Of a stretch of 22,500 bases of DNA, positions 1-22,500 are shown piece after piece (within the stretch, counting starts at the first letter, position 1; each line of letters opens with the position of its first letter). A program made the position numbers and the translations under genes. Under the pieces are notes generated by a model. The model had not been told where the DNA came from. It worked only from the letters and a program-made list of their open reading frames with translations, and did no database searches. The stretch covers positions 1 to 22,500 of the forward strand of contig NZ_CP038510.1 in NCBI RefSeq assembly GCF_004758605.1, in the 5' to 3' direction. The stretch comes from Deinococcus metallilatus. GTDB lineage: Bacteria; Deinococcota; Deinococci; Deinococcales; Deinococcaceae.

Positions 1-4095
<4,095 letters not shown>

Positions 4096-4102
4096 CCGGA
4101 GT

Positions 4103-4122
4103 TGCTCGTCACGTGACGAGCA
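4103..4122. promoter_or_regulatory. parS: parS-like centromere site, copy 1
   Basis: Perfect 20-bp palindrome TGCTCGTCACGTGACGAGCA in the 54-bp gap between the convergent hpaI and IclR genes. The central TCACGTGA equals the core of the general chromosomal parS. Identical copies lie at 10351, 13072 and 14782, and parAB is on the same replicon. Assignment as the ParB site is inference from these facts. Confidence 0.85.
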
Positions 4123-4149
4123 GGGCGGTGAGGGGGCGTAGGGCTTCTT

Positions 4150-4884
<735 letters not shown>

Positions 4885-4896
4885 AGGTTCAGCCTA

Positions 4897-4916
4897 CGCC
4901 TTTTCCGGAATAGGCG
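4897..4916. promoter_or_regulatory. candidate IclR operator between iclR-like gene and hutU
   Basis: CGCCTTTTCCGGAATAGGCG matches its own reverse complement at 18 of 20 positions, with a perfect TTCCGGAA centre. A second overlapping inverted repeat (TTTTCCG 4901-4907, CGGAAAA 4915-4921) shares it. It lies 12 bp upstream of the regulator start and 80 bp upstream of hutU. The function is inferred from position and symmetry. Confidence 0.6.
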
Positions 4917-4996
4917 GAAAACTGTGTTGTGAGGAGGTCGCCGCCGGGGGACGATGGGGGCACTTCAGAGCCCCTCTCCCCCGAAAGGAACCGACC

Positions 4997-10302
<5,306 letters not shown>

Positions 10303-10310
10303 AGGGAACG

Positions 10311-10353
10311 GCAGAGGGCGAGGCAGGCCGGTGCTGGCTGCCTCGCCCTCTGC
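10311..10353. terminator. 16-bp perfect inverted repeat after hutH
   Basis: GCAGAGGGCGAGGCAG (10311-10326) pairs perfectly with 10338-10353 across an 11-nt loop. It lies between the convergent hutH and ribbon-helix-helix genes, so it could serve both strands, but there is no T tract on either side. Its right arm shares three bases with parS-like copy 2. Confidence 0.6.
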
Positions 10354-10370
10354 TCGTCACGTGACGAGCA
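10351..10370. promoter_or_regulatory. parS: parS-like centromere site, copy 2
   Basis: Exact 20-bp copy of TGCTCGTCACGTGACGAGCA in the convergent gap after hutH, directly abutting the hairpin at 10311-10353. Confidence 0.85.
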
Positions 10371-10386
10371 ACCCCGGGGTGGCGCG

Positions 10387-10584
10387 TCAGTGGTCCTGTT
10401 CCCCGCCCTTCTCGCTTCCGGGCGCGGCTTCCGGCGCGGGCTTCCAGCGGCCCGCCTGCCGGACGCTCTGGGTGAGCAGGTACTCCATCTGGGCGTTCAC
10501 GCTGCGGAGTTCATCGGCGGCCCAGCGTTCCAGGGCGGCGTACAGTTCGGGGCTGATCCGCAGCGGGTAATTCTTGCGGGGCAC
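10387..10584 (-). CDS. small Arc/CopG-like ribbon-helix-helix DNA-binding protein
   Basis: A 65-aa protein. Residues 4-42 form a plausible ribbon-helix-helix: strand NYPLRIS, helix [17 protein letters not shown], then helix [15 protein letters not shown]. The tail is short, charged and probably disordered. The GTG start has GTGAGGGA just upstream. It lies 65 nt downstream of the SPFH gene on the same strand, a pairing I know from other bacterial genomes, where the small partner is often called an Arc-family protein. It may repress its own operon through the palindrome at 11582-11599, but that is inference. There is no toxin gene next to it, so it is not read as an antitoxin. Confidence 0.78.
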   Translation of the reverse strand: MPRKNYPLRISPELYAALERWAADELRSVNAQMEYLLTQSVRQAGRWKPAPEAAPGSEKGGEQDH

Positions 10585-10649
10585 GGTCCCTCACCCGGCC
10601 TTGCGGGCAGGCACCCGCTTCCCGCAGGGGCGCCTACCGGTCTGGGCAC

Positions 10650-11567
<918 letters not shown>

Positions 11568-11581
11568 ACCAACCTCCAATC

Positions 11582-11599
11582 AAAGTGATATCACATTGA
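11582..11599. promoter_or_regulatory. near-palindromic operator candidate upstream of the SPFH gene
   Basis: CAAAGTGATATCACATTG matches its reverse complement at 16 of 18 positions, with a perfect 10-bp centre GTGATATCAC. It lies 14 bp upstream of the SPFH start codon, just beyond its GGAGG. TTGACA overlaps its right end (11597-11602), but I see no convincing -10 for either direction. Confidence 0.5.
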
Positions 11600-11646
11600 C
11601 AACAGGTCGGGGAGGACTCGGGGAGTGCGGTCTTGGGCGGTTCCGT

Positions 11647-11672
11647 TTGAACGCCTGCCCACACTCTAAAGT
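11647..11672 (+). promoter_or_regulatory. candidate leaderless promoter for the HAD-like gene
   Basis: TAAAGT (11667-11672) ends 6 nt before ATG 11679, with TTGAAC at 11647 (spacer 14, short). No purine-rich ribosome site is present, so transcription probably starts at or next to the ATG, as is common in Deinococcus. Confidence 0.45.
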
Positions 11673-11678
11673 GCGCGC

Positions 11679-12392
11679 ATGATCGTCGCTTTCGTGAACC
11701 CGGCGGGGGTGCTGACGCCCGCTGGCCCGGCAGAGGACCTGCACCCCGCCCAGGTGGCCCTCGCCGCGCTGCTGGCTTCTGCCGAACTGATTCCCGTGAC
11801 CGCGCTGGACGAGGAGGAGCTGCTGGAGGTGCCCGCCGCCTTCACCTCCTGGCAGGTGCTGCGGCACGGCGCCGTCATCCTGAACCCGGACGGCGAGGAG
11901 GACCCGGCCTGGCACCGGCTGGTCCGGGAAACCCTGCGCGAGCGTGAGCAGGCCCTCCGGCTGGCCTTCCAGGCCGCCCAGCATATCGGCTGGCTCGGAC
12001 AACTGGGCACCGAGGCCGAGCTGCACGAGCGGCAGGGCCTCCCCCTGCTGGTCACCCTGCATCACCCCCACGGCGTCCAGTACGCGCTGGACGCGGCCGC
12101 CCGCGAGTGGCGCACCTGGCTGGAGGAAGGTCCCTTCCGGGGCGAACTGCGGCTGATCGAGGGCCAGGACCGCCTTACCCTGCTGCCGCGCGAGGTCAAT
12201 CCGGAGAGCGCCGTGAATTACGTCCTGAGCCAGCTTGAAGGGACCGCCCTGCTGACCCTGGGCGTGAGCGCCTGGGCCTCGGACGCCGCCTTTCTCGCCC
12301 TGTGCGACTACGCCGTGACACCAGGCGAGGGGCCGGTCCTGCGCGCCGCCCTGACCACCCTGGACCGCGCCGAAGAGGAAGAGGCGGAGTGA
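11679..12392 (+). CDS. HAD-like protein with degenerate catalytic motifs (hypothetical)
   Basis: A 237-aa protein. The overall order resembles Cof/sucrose-phosphatase-type HAD phosphatases: an N-terminal strand MIVAFVNPAGVLTP where the DxDG(T/V)L motif should be, LIPVTALDEEEL as motif II, SWQVLRHGAVILNPDG as the entry to the cap, and TLGVSAWASDAAFLALCDYAV where GDSxND normally stands. The catalytic aspartates are replaced by N7 and A9, motif III (RLTLLPREVNPESAV) lacks the usual Lys, and motif IV has V196 instead of Asp. It is therefore probably not a phosphatase. Its stop overlaps the next gene as GTGA, so the two proteins are likely made together. The fold call rests on pattern only; function is unknown. 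Confidence 0.6.
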   Translation: MIVAFVNPAGVLTPAGPAEDLHPAQVALAALLASAELIPVTALDEEELLEVPAAFTSWQVLRHGAVILNPDGEEDPAWHRLVRETLREREQALRLAFQAAQHIGWLGQLGTEAELHERQGLPLLVTLHHPHGVQYALDAAAREWRTWLEEGPFRGELRLIEGQDRLTLLPREVNPESAVNYVLSQLEGTALLTLGVSAWASDAAFLALCDYAVTPGEGPVLRAALTTLDRAEEEEAE

Positions 12393-13063
12393 CAGCGGCC
12401 CTGAGTCTCCCCGGGAGGTCCGGGTCAACGCGGGTCGGGTTGCGAACGCTGTACGCGAACGTGTACCTGCTGGACACGCCCGCTGGGCGGCTGCTGGTGG
12501 ACGCCGGGGCCTTGCCTTACGCCGCCCACTTCGCGCGACTGGTGCGAGGCTTTCAGCCGGACGCGCTGCTCCTGACCCATCATCACGTTGACCACGCGGG
12601 CGGGGCGTTCGTCGCCGCGCGGCTGGGCGTGCCAGTCCTCGCGCATCCGCTGGAGCATCCGTTCCTGACTGGTGAGGACCACCGCCTCCCCTACCCGGCG
12701 GGTCAGCCGCGACTGGGAGAAATGATCTCCCGCCTGCACCCCAAGGTTTCCCCAGGTGGCCTCCACGCAATCCACCCGGGCGAGCAGGTCCACGGCTGGG
12801 AGGTCGTTCCTCTCCCCGGCCACACGTCCGGGCAGGTCGGGCTGCTGCGGGACGGCGTGCTGATCGCCGGGGACGCGCTGGTCGGCGGACGGGAGGGGGC
12901 CCACCTCCCCCGCGCGGCTTATAACGAGGACCAGGCGGCAGCCGTCCAGACCTTACAGGCCCTGGCTGGCCTGGACCTGCGGGCGGTTTTGCCCGGACAC
13001 GGGGGACCACTGACCCCTGAACAGGTCCGGCGCAGGGCACGGCGCAACCCGTCTACACCGTGA
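12389..13063 (+). CDS. metallo-beta-lactamase-fold hydrolase
   Basis: A 224-aa protein with the full MBL metal site: H64-x-H66-x-D68-H69 in LLTHHHVDHAGG, then a His in LPGHTSGQVG (about residue 150), an Asp in IAGDALVGG and a His in LPGHGGPLTPEQ. Size and motifs resemble the glyoxalase II/ZnMc-type small hydrolases, but the substrate cannot be named. GTG 12389 overlaps the preceding stop by 4 nt and has a GA-rich ribosome site. A longer frame from 12302 lies inside the upstream gene and is not used. It converges on parB, with a parS-like site in the 35-bp gap. Confidence 0.87.
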   Translation: MTAALSLPGRSGSTRVGLRTLYANVYLLDTPAGRLLVDAGALPYAAHFARLVRGFQPDALLLTHHHVDHAGGAFVAARLGVPVLAHPLEHPFLTGEDHRLPYPAGQPRLGEMISRLHPKVSPGGLHAIHPGEQVHGWEVVPLPGHTSGQVGLLRDGVLIAGDALVGGREGAHLPRAAYNEDQAAAVQTLQALAGLDLRAVLPGHGGPLTPEQVRRRARRNPSTP

Positions 13064-13068
13064 CAAAA

Positions 13069-13094
13069 GCTTGCTCGTCACGTGACGAGCAAGC
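13069..13094. promoter_or_regulatory. parS: parS-like centromere site, copy 3 (extended)
   Basis: The 20-bp palindrome at 13072-13091 extends here to 26 perfect bases (GCTTG at the left, CAAGC at the right). It is the longest copy and lies 5 bp beyond the parB stop codon, in the gap with the MBL gene. Confidence 0.87.
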
Positions 13095-13098
13095 CCGC

Positions 13099-13977
13099 TC
13101 AGGCCGGACCGAGCAAGTCCCCGATCTGTTGCAGCAGCCGTTCCACCTTGCGGCGGCGGGCGGCGTCCAGTCCGGCCAGCGTCCGGCGGTCGGTCAGGCG
13201 GCGGGCGACTGCTTGCAGGGGATCGCTGCTCACCGGGCGCGGGGGAGTCACCTGTTCCCGCAGCATCTGCACGGTGGCACCCTCGGCGGCAGCCTGGAGC
13301 AGCCGGGCGCGTTCCCCTTCATCCGAAACTCGCCCGATGATCAGCGCCTTGCGATAGTCCAGACCGGAACGGACGGCCGCCTGCACGTCCTCCGGCAGAT
13401 TCAGCACCGCTGCCCGGTTCTTCACGAAACTGCGCCACGTCTCGCGGCCCAGCGCGCCAAACATGGCATCCAGACGGGCGACCGCCTCCGGGTCCTCCTC
13501 GGGGTGACGGTCCAGCGCAAACAGGCGGGCGACGGCTTCCCCGGCCGGGACGCCCAGGGTCGAGGCGGCAACCTGGAGGCGGGCGCGCACCTCCTCCACG
13601 ACGTTCAGGTCCTCACGTTGCAGATTCTCGACCGCAGCGGCGAGTTGCGCCTGCGCGTTGGTCAGGTCGCGCAGAAGCACGGGCACCTCGGTCAGACCGG
13701 CCAGTTGTGCGGCCCGCCAGCGGCGCTCGCCCGCCACGATCTCATACCGCCCCTTCTCCAGCGGGCGCACCAGCAGCGGCTGGAGGATGCCCTGCTCGCG
13801 GATGCTGCGGGCCAGTTCCTCCAGCCCTTCGGGTGCGAAGTGGGCGCGTGGCTGGAAGGTTCCCGGCTGAAGGCTCTGCACGGGCAGCGTCGTCGCGGCG
13901 GGCTGCCCGAGGGCTTCCACCCCCTCCACCAGCCCGGTCAGCCGCGCCCCGATAGCGGGTCTGGCCCGGCGGGTCAC
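13099..13977 (-). CDS. parB: chromosome/plasmid partition protein ParB
   Basis: A 292-aa ParB/Spo0J-type CTP-dependent clamp and centromere-binding protein. It has the N-terminal ParB domain with [15 protein letters not shown] (58-72), G83-ERRWRA-89 and the E117-N118-x-x-R121 motif, all expected for the CTP pocket. A middle HTH region (about 130-190) should read the parS site, followed by a C-terminal dimerisation segment (about 255-292, [15 protein letters not shown]). GTG 13977 overlaps the parA stop by 4 nt (GTGA); the longer frame is antisense to nothing real but overlaps parA, so it is rejected. The flanking bases of its inferred site differ from the standard parS, which fits a replicon-specific ParB. 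Confidence 0.95.
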   Translation of the reverse strand: MTRRARPAIGARLTGLVEGVEALGQPAATTLPVQSLQPGTFQPRAHFAPEGLEELARSIREQGILQPLLVRPLEKGRYEIVAGERRWRAAQLAGLTEVPVLLRDLTNAQAQLAAAVENLQREDLNVVEEVRARLQVAASTLGVPAGEAVARLFALDRHPEEDPEAVARLDAMFGALGRETWRSFVKNRAAVLNLPEDVQAAVRSGLDYRKALIIGRVSDEGERARLLQAAAEGATVQMLREQVTPPRPVSSDPLQAVARRLTDRRTLAGLDAARRRKVERLLQQIGDLLGPA

Positions 13978-14750
13978 GCCTTCACCCCCGGAATCTCCAC
14001 GTTCAGGTCGGCGGCCCGGGCAATCTCGGCGGTGACCCGCAGCACGTCCTGGTGCACGGGTGAACCCGGCGCGTACACCCCCACCGGCTGCCCGGCACTC
14101 GCGCTGTCGTTCCACACCGCGCCCCGGTCGGGAATCGGACTGGCGAGGGGCCGCAGCATTCCCTGAAGGGCCGCCAGCGCCTCGCGGTCATGCGAGCGCC
14201 GCGCGTCGTAGAGCGTGGGCACGTACAGGGCGACCGTCAGATCGGGCCGCAGCTTGCGGTAGGTCGCCATCGCCTCGGACAGACCCGCCAGCGCGTTCAT
14301 GCCTTTCTGGCGCGTGGGCACCGGCACCACCAGATGATCGGCGGCCAGCGCGCCCAGGATCGACAGTTGTCCCAGGCTGGGCGGGCTGTCGATCAGGACC
14401 ACGTCGTACTGGTCCGTGGCCGCCTGCAAGGCCTGCCGGAGATGCAGATGCGCGCCCACCACGCCCATCATCTGCCCCTCGGCCAGCGCCAGCGACACGT
14501 CGCTGGGAATCAGGTGCAGGCCGTGTGCGGCGGTAGGAGAGGGGAGAGGCTCCCCCCGCGTGGCCGTGTCATACACCGTCTGCTCGCGGCTGACCCCCGA
14601 CACCCCCAGCCAGTCGGTCAAATTGGCCTGCGGGTCAAGGTCCACGACCAGGACGCGCAACCCGGCCTGCGAGAGCGTATGGCCCACATCCCGGGTCAGG
14701 CTCGACTTCATGACTCCGCCCGCGTGGTTGAAGAACGTCAGCGTCCGCAT
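13974..14750 (-). CDS. parA: partition ATPase ParA with atypical P-loop
   Basis: A 258-aa MinD/ParA ATPase without an N-terminal HTH (type Ib-like size). The P-loop reads N8-HAGGVMKSS-17: the signature Lys of the deviant Walker A is A10 and the Gly before the nucleotide-binding Lys is M14, while K15-S16-S17 is kept. Walker A' [11 protein letters not shown] (about 35-45) and the Walker B region [11 protein letters not shown] are normal. It is the first gene of parAB. A -10 box (TAATGT) ends 7 nt before ATG 14750, so the mRNA is probably leaderless. The ORF can be extended to 15017, but that part is origin DNA with iteron-like sequence and is unlikely to be protein. Confidence 0.93.
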   Translation of the reverse strand: MRTLTFFNHAGGVMKSSLTRDVGHTLSQAGLRVLVVDLDPQANLTDWLGVSGVSREQTVYDTATRGEPLPSPTAAHGLHLIPSDVSLALAEGQMMGVVGAHLHLRQALQAATDQYDVVLIDSPPSLGQLSILGALAADHLVVPVPTRQKGMNALAGLSEAMATYRKLRPDLTVALYVPTLYDARRSHDREALAALQGMLRPLASPIPDRGAVWNDSASAGQPVGVYAPGSPVHQDVLRVTAEIARAADLNVEIPGVKA

Positions 14751-14757
14751 TTCTCCC

Positions 14758-14786
14758 ACATTACCCCGAAGTCTGCCAGCTTGCTC
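14758..14786 (-). promoter_or_regulatory. inferred parAB promoter overlapping a parS-like site
   Basis: On the minus strand, TAATGT (14763 to 14758) ends 7 nt before the parA ATG. A -35 hexamer at the usual 17-bp spacing would be 14786-14781, inside the palindrome 14782-14801. That hexamer (GAGCAA) is a poor -35 match, so the promoter call rests on the -10 box and the missing SD. Confidence 0.5.
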
Positions 14787-14801
14787 GTCACGTGACGAGC
14801 A
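14782..14801. promoter_or_regulatory. parS: parS-like centromere site, copy 4
   Basis: Exact copy of the 20-bp palindrome, 31 bp upstream of the parA start and 21 bp before the outlying iteron, so it sits at the border of the partition operon and the replication origin. Confidence 0.86.
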
Positions 14802-14822
14802 GAGGAAGGACAGCGGTTTCCC

Positions 14823-14845
14823 TATCGGACAACTTGTGCCGTTTT
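14823..14845 (+). repeat. outlying iteron copy with one base change
   Basis: Matches the iteron TATCGGACAACTTGCGCC except T for C at 14836 (CTTGTGCC), and keeps the GTTTT 3' flank. It is 200 bp from the main array and in the same orientation. Confidence 0.85.
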
Positions 14846-15046
14846 GGCCCGGTTCGGCTCGGAGGTGGCCGAACACGCGGGCCCGCTGGCGGTTCCCAGG
14901 AGGGTAAATCCGGGGACAACGGGGCAGGGAAGGGGGGAAGGCTGCTGCCCGCCTTTGTGCCTGGGTGGAAAACCCAAGAAAGACGACTCTTTTACAGTGA
15001 GAGCATATCTTAGACAATAGTTTCTGCTAGAGACAGCAAAACAGGG

Positions 15047-15393
<347 letters not shown>

Positions 15394-15430
15394 GCCCCGA
15401 AAACGTCGTCTGGCACGCGCGGCGCCCCCC

Positions 15431-15495
15431 CGCTTGTTGTTGACAACATATATTCTTTTAAAAGATAAAAAGATCTAAAAAACAACAAACAAGGG
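15431..15495 (+). promoter_or_regulatory. AT-rich repA leader with candidate promoter
   Basis: TGTTGTTGACAACA (inverted repeat TGTTG/CAACA) contains TTGACA at 15440-15445. Downstream is a run of A/T with GATAAA near 15464 as a weak -10 at about 18-bp spacing. The same stretch could be the origin unwinding element; the two roles are not exclusive. Confidence 0.5.
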
Positions 15496-15501
15496 GTGGC
15501 C

Positions 15502-16905
<1,404 letters not shown>

Positions 16906-16920
16906 GCCGTCCGGCTGAGC

Positions 16921-17556
16921 CTAGCGGGGGCGCTTGATCGTCTCGATGCCCGCCCCGGAAGCCAGCACCTCGCGGTACAGCTCCCAGAGGGCCTGGGCCG
17001 CTTCGGCCTCCCGGACCAGGGCCGAGAAGCGCAGGTAAGCCGCATTTCCGTCGGGCAGCACGAAGGTAGGTGTTCCAAAGACGCCGAGGGCGGCGGCGTC
17101 CCGCAGGTCAGCGGCCAGGGCTTCCCGCAAGCCTGCCTCATCCGCCAGGTCCGCCTCGAAACGGGCGAGGTCCAGCCCGGCCTCCTGGGCAGCCGCGCGG
17201 ATCGCCGCCTCGTCCAGCTCGGCCTTGCGCTCGTGGCGCAGGCGGAAGAGGGCCAGCGTGAAGGCCCAGGCGGCCTCCTCCCCCTGCCGGGCGGCCGCCT
17301 GCGCCGCGAGGAAGGCGCGCAGGCTGGCCTGCTGCGCAGGCGTGCTCCCGTCACCTGCCTGTTCGTGCAACCACCACGCCGGGGCCTTGCGGTCGGGGTT
17401 CTCCGGGTGGTTGCCCTGCGCCAGCGAGAAGTGCCGCAGCCGGAAGGCCTGGCCGCGTTCGCGGCGCAGCACGTCAGCCAGTTCCAGGCCGCGCCACGCG
17501 AAGGGGCACAGGAAGTCGAAATACACGTCCGTGGGCGCAGGGGAGGGAGCGGTCAT
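16921..17556 (-). CDS. DsbA-fold thioredoxin-like protein with a single active-site Cys
   Basis: A 211-aa DsbA/2-hydroxychromene-2-carboxylate isomerase-like protein without a signal peptide, so probably cytosolic. The N-terminal strand VYFDFLCPFAWRG carries C17-P-F-A20 in place of CxxC, a helical insertion follows, and GVFGTPTFVLPDG supplies the cis-Pro loop. With one Cys it cannot make the usual internal disulfide, so a glutathione-transferase-like, bacillithiol-linked or isomerase role is more likely than dithiol oxidation; FrnE-type proteins keep CxxC. Minus-strand TAGCGT ends 6 nt before ATG 17556 and no ribosome site is seen, suggesting a leaderless mRNA. Function is not assigned. Confidence 0.82.
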   Translation of the reverse strand: MTAPSPAPTDVYFDFLCPFAWRGLELADVLRRERGQAFRLRHFSLAQGNHPENPDRKAPAWWLHEQAGDGSTPAQQASLRAFLAAQAAARQGEEAAWAFTLALFRLRHERKAELDEAAIRAAAQEAGLDLARFEADLADEAGLREALAADLRDAAALGVFGTPTFVLPDGNAAYLRFSALVREAEAAQALWELYREVLASGAGIETIKRPR

Positions 17557-17568
17557 CCCCGGACGCTA

Positions 17569-17757
17569 GCACGCCCCGCGCCCCCGCTTCAGCGGTGCCA
17601 TCCCGCAATCAGGATCAGCGATGAGGAGCACCGCGAAGGGCAGCACGTCCATGAGGGCGCTCAGCCCCGGGGCGGGCGCGAGGTCGCTTTCCATTGCGCT
17701 GTAGGTCGCCAGCAGCACAGTGTGTGTCTGCCCCTGGAGGCCCCCGGTGAACAGCAG
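17569..17757 (-). pseudogene. remnant of a molybdate-type ABC permease (ModB C-terminus)
   Basis: Minus-strand frame reading LLFTGGLQGQTHTVLLATYS then SALMDVLPFAVLLIAD. This resembles the last cytoplasmic loop and transmembrane helix of molybdate/sulfate ABC permeases (GNxPGxTxTLxLAxYSxxE followed by a final hydrophobic helix). No upstream part of a permease and no start are present, and the helix is broken by D and P residues, so it is read as a decayed 3' fragment of a gene once present here. Only about 60 codons support it; a chance frame cannot be excluded. Confidence 0.5.
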
Positions 17758-18034
17758 TTTCGTACTGTGGCCTCCACTTGCAGAACCTTCCTCGTGAAAT
17801 CCTTCCCTTACATGCCAGAGTTGCCGCTCAGACCCAGTGCCCGTCGCGTTGCCCAGCAAGGCCGGTACCCGTCTCGCCTGATTCTCCGGTCTACGGAGCA
17901 GCTGGCCCGTTCAAGGTGGCACTGTCCCTGGAGAGCCGTTCTCGTCCATCCAGTCGTGTCCACACCCCGCCCGCGGGAGGAAGCCGTCCATGCCAGAGAC
18001 GTCACAACCTCCCCGTTCCCGGTCCGCCTTCCGT
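17758..18034. other. intergenic sequence without a recognised gene
   Basis: About 280 bp with short overlapping frames on both strands, none with a recognisable domain, ribosome site or consistent codon pattern. It may be decayed coding DNA, as it follows the permease remnant. No insertion-sequence ends were seen. Confidence 0.5.
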
Positions 18035-18054
18035 TGCTCGTCATGTGACGAGCG
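18035..18054. promoter_or_regulatory. parS: parS-like site, copy 5 (two base changes)
   Basis: TGCTCGTCATGTGACGAGCG differs from the other copies by T at position 10 (breaking the central CACGTG) and G at the last position. It lies about 210 bp upstream of the HU gene. ParB binding is probably weaker here. Confidence 0.65.
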
Positions 18055-18116
18055 GACAGTGAGTCAGAAGGTGGCGCCCCCGGTACCTCTTGGCGCCGCC
18101 TGGGCCGACACTTTTA

Positions 18117-18180
18117 AGCCAAGGTAATTTGATGAACGTTTGGGAAAATGGCGTCTGGGACAACATAAATTAGGCTGGCT
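18117..18180. repeat. imperfect inverted repeat upstream of HU
   Basis: Left arm 18117-18130 (AGCCAAGGTAATTT) and right arm 18167-18180 pair at 11 of 14 positions across a 36-nt loop. The stretch is AT-rich for this window and lies 80 bp before the HU start. It may be regulatory or an old element end. Confidence 0.4.
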
Positions 18181-18226
18181 ACTTCTGGAGTGCGTGCTGG
18201 TCGGCCTGAACCGCCCGTTCCCCCCC

Positions 18227-18673
<447 letters not shown>

Positions 18674-18695
18674 GACAGGACAAAGCTTCAGGTTG

Positions 18696-18720
18696 GCGCC
18701 CCGGGTGGGGCGCTTTTTTT
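18696..18720 (+). terminator. factor-independent terminator of HU
   Basis: GCGCCCC (18696-18702), GGGT loop, GGGGCGC (18707-18713), then seven T. It starts 22 bp after the HU stop and is oriented for the plus strand only. Confidence 0.92.
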
Positions 18721-18727
18721 GGCCCGG

Positions 18728-22500
<3,773 letters not shown>

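Noticed and set aside
10387..10584. Antitoxin of a toxin-antitoxin pair
   Set aside because: No small toxin gene is adjacent; the same-strand neighbour is an SPFH membrane protein.
11580..13040. 486-aa minus-strand frame opposite the HAD-like and MBL genes
   Set aside because: Low-complexity P/G/R/Q-rich product, antisense to two coupled genes with a clear MBL motif set.
14751..15017. N-terminal extension of ParA
   Set aside because: It would cover a parS-like site and an iteron and adds nothing family-like; [12 protein letters not shown] is the normal ParA start.
17778..18062. 94-aa plus-strand frame as a gene
   Set aside because: No ribosome site or recognisable domain, and its end runs through a parS-like site.

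Overview
The window looks like part of a secondary chromosome or megaplasmid of a Deinococcus-like bacterium. The basis is high GC content, tightly overlapping genes, a lysine/alanine-tailed HU protein, several genes that appear to be leaderless (a TAnnnT -10 box 6-7 nt before the start codon and no Shine-Dalgarno), and a RepA/iteron/ParABS replication and partition module. The genus assignment is inferred from gene content and style; no search was possible.

Layout. 1-4095 (+): a homoprotocatechuate (4-hydroxyphenylacetate) catabolic operon, hpaB (its first base lies outside the window), an extradiol dioxygenase, hpaH and hpaI. 4150-4884 (-): an IclR-family regulator divergent from 4997-10302 (+), a complete histidine-utilisation operon hutU-hutG-hutI-hutH. 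An 18/20 palindrome sits in the divergent gap. 10387-11567 (-): a membrane SPFH protein followed by a small ribbon-helix-helix protein, with a palindrome upstream. 11679-13063 (+): a HAD-like protein that appears to lack its catalytic residues, coupled to a metallo-beta-lactamase-fold hydrolase. 13099-14750 (-): parB and parA. 14802-15501: the replication origin, with ten direct iterons plus one outlier. 15502-16905 (+): the RepA-type initiator. 16921-17556 (-): a DsbA-fold protein. 17557-18262: mostly non-coding, with a probable remnant of a molybdate permease gene. 18263-18673 (+): HU with a terminator. 18728-22500 (-): a cell-wall recycling operon of GntR regulator, anmK, murQ and a serine hydrolase.

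The strongest non-genic signal is a 20-bp palindrome, TGCTCGTCACGTGACGAGCA, found four times intact (4103, 10351, 13072, 14782) and once with two changes (18035). Its central TCACGTGA is the core of the widespread chromosomal parS site. It brackets parAB and repA and lies only in intergenic gaps, so it is almost certainly the centromere of this replicon. One copy covers the -35 position of the inferred parA promoter, which suggests autoregulation.

The cargo genes form three overlapping-gene operons: aromatic acid breakdown to pyruvate and succinate semialdehyde, histidine breakdown to glutamate, and anhydroMurNAc/MurNAc-6-P recycling. All three fit scavenging of amino acids and cell-wall debris.
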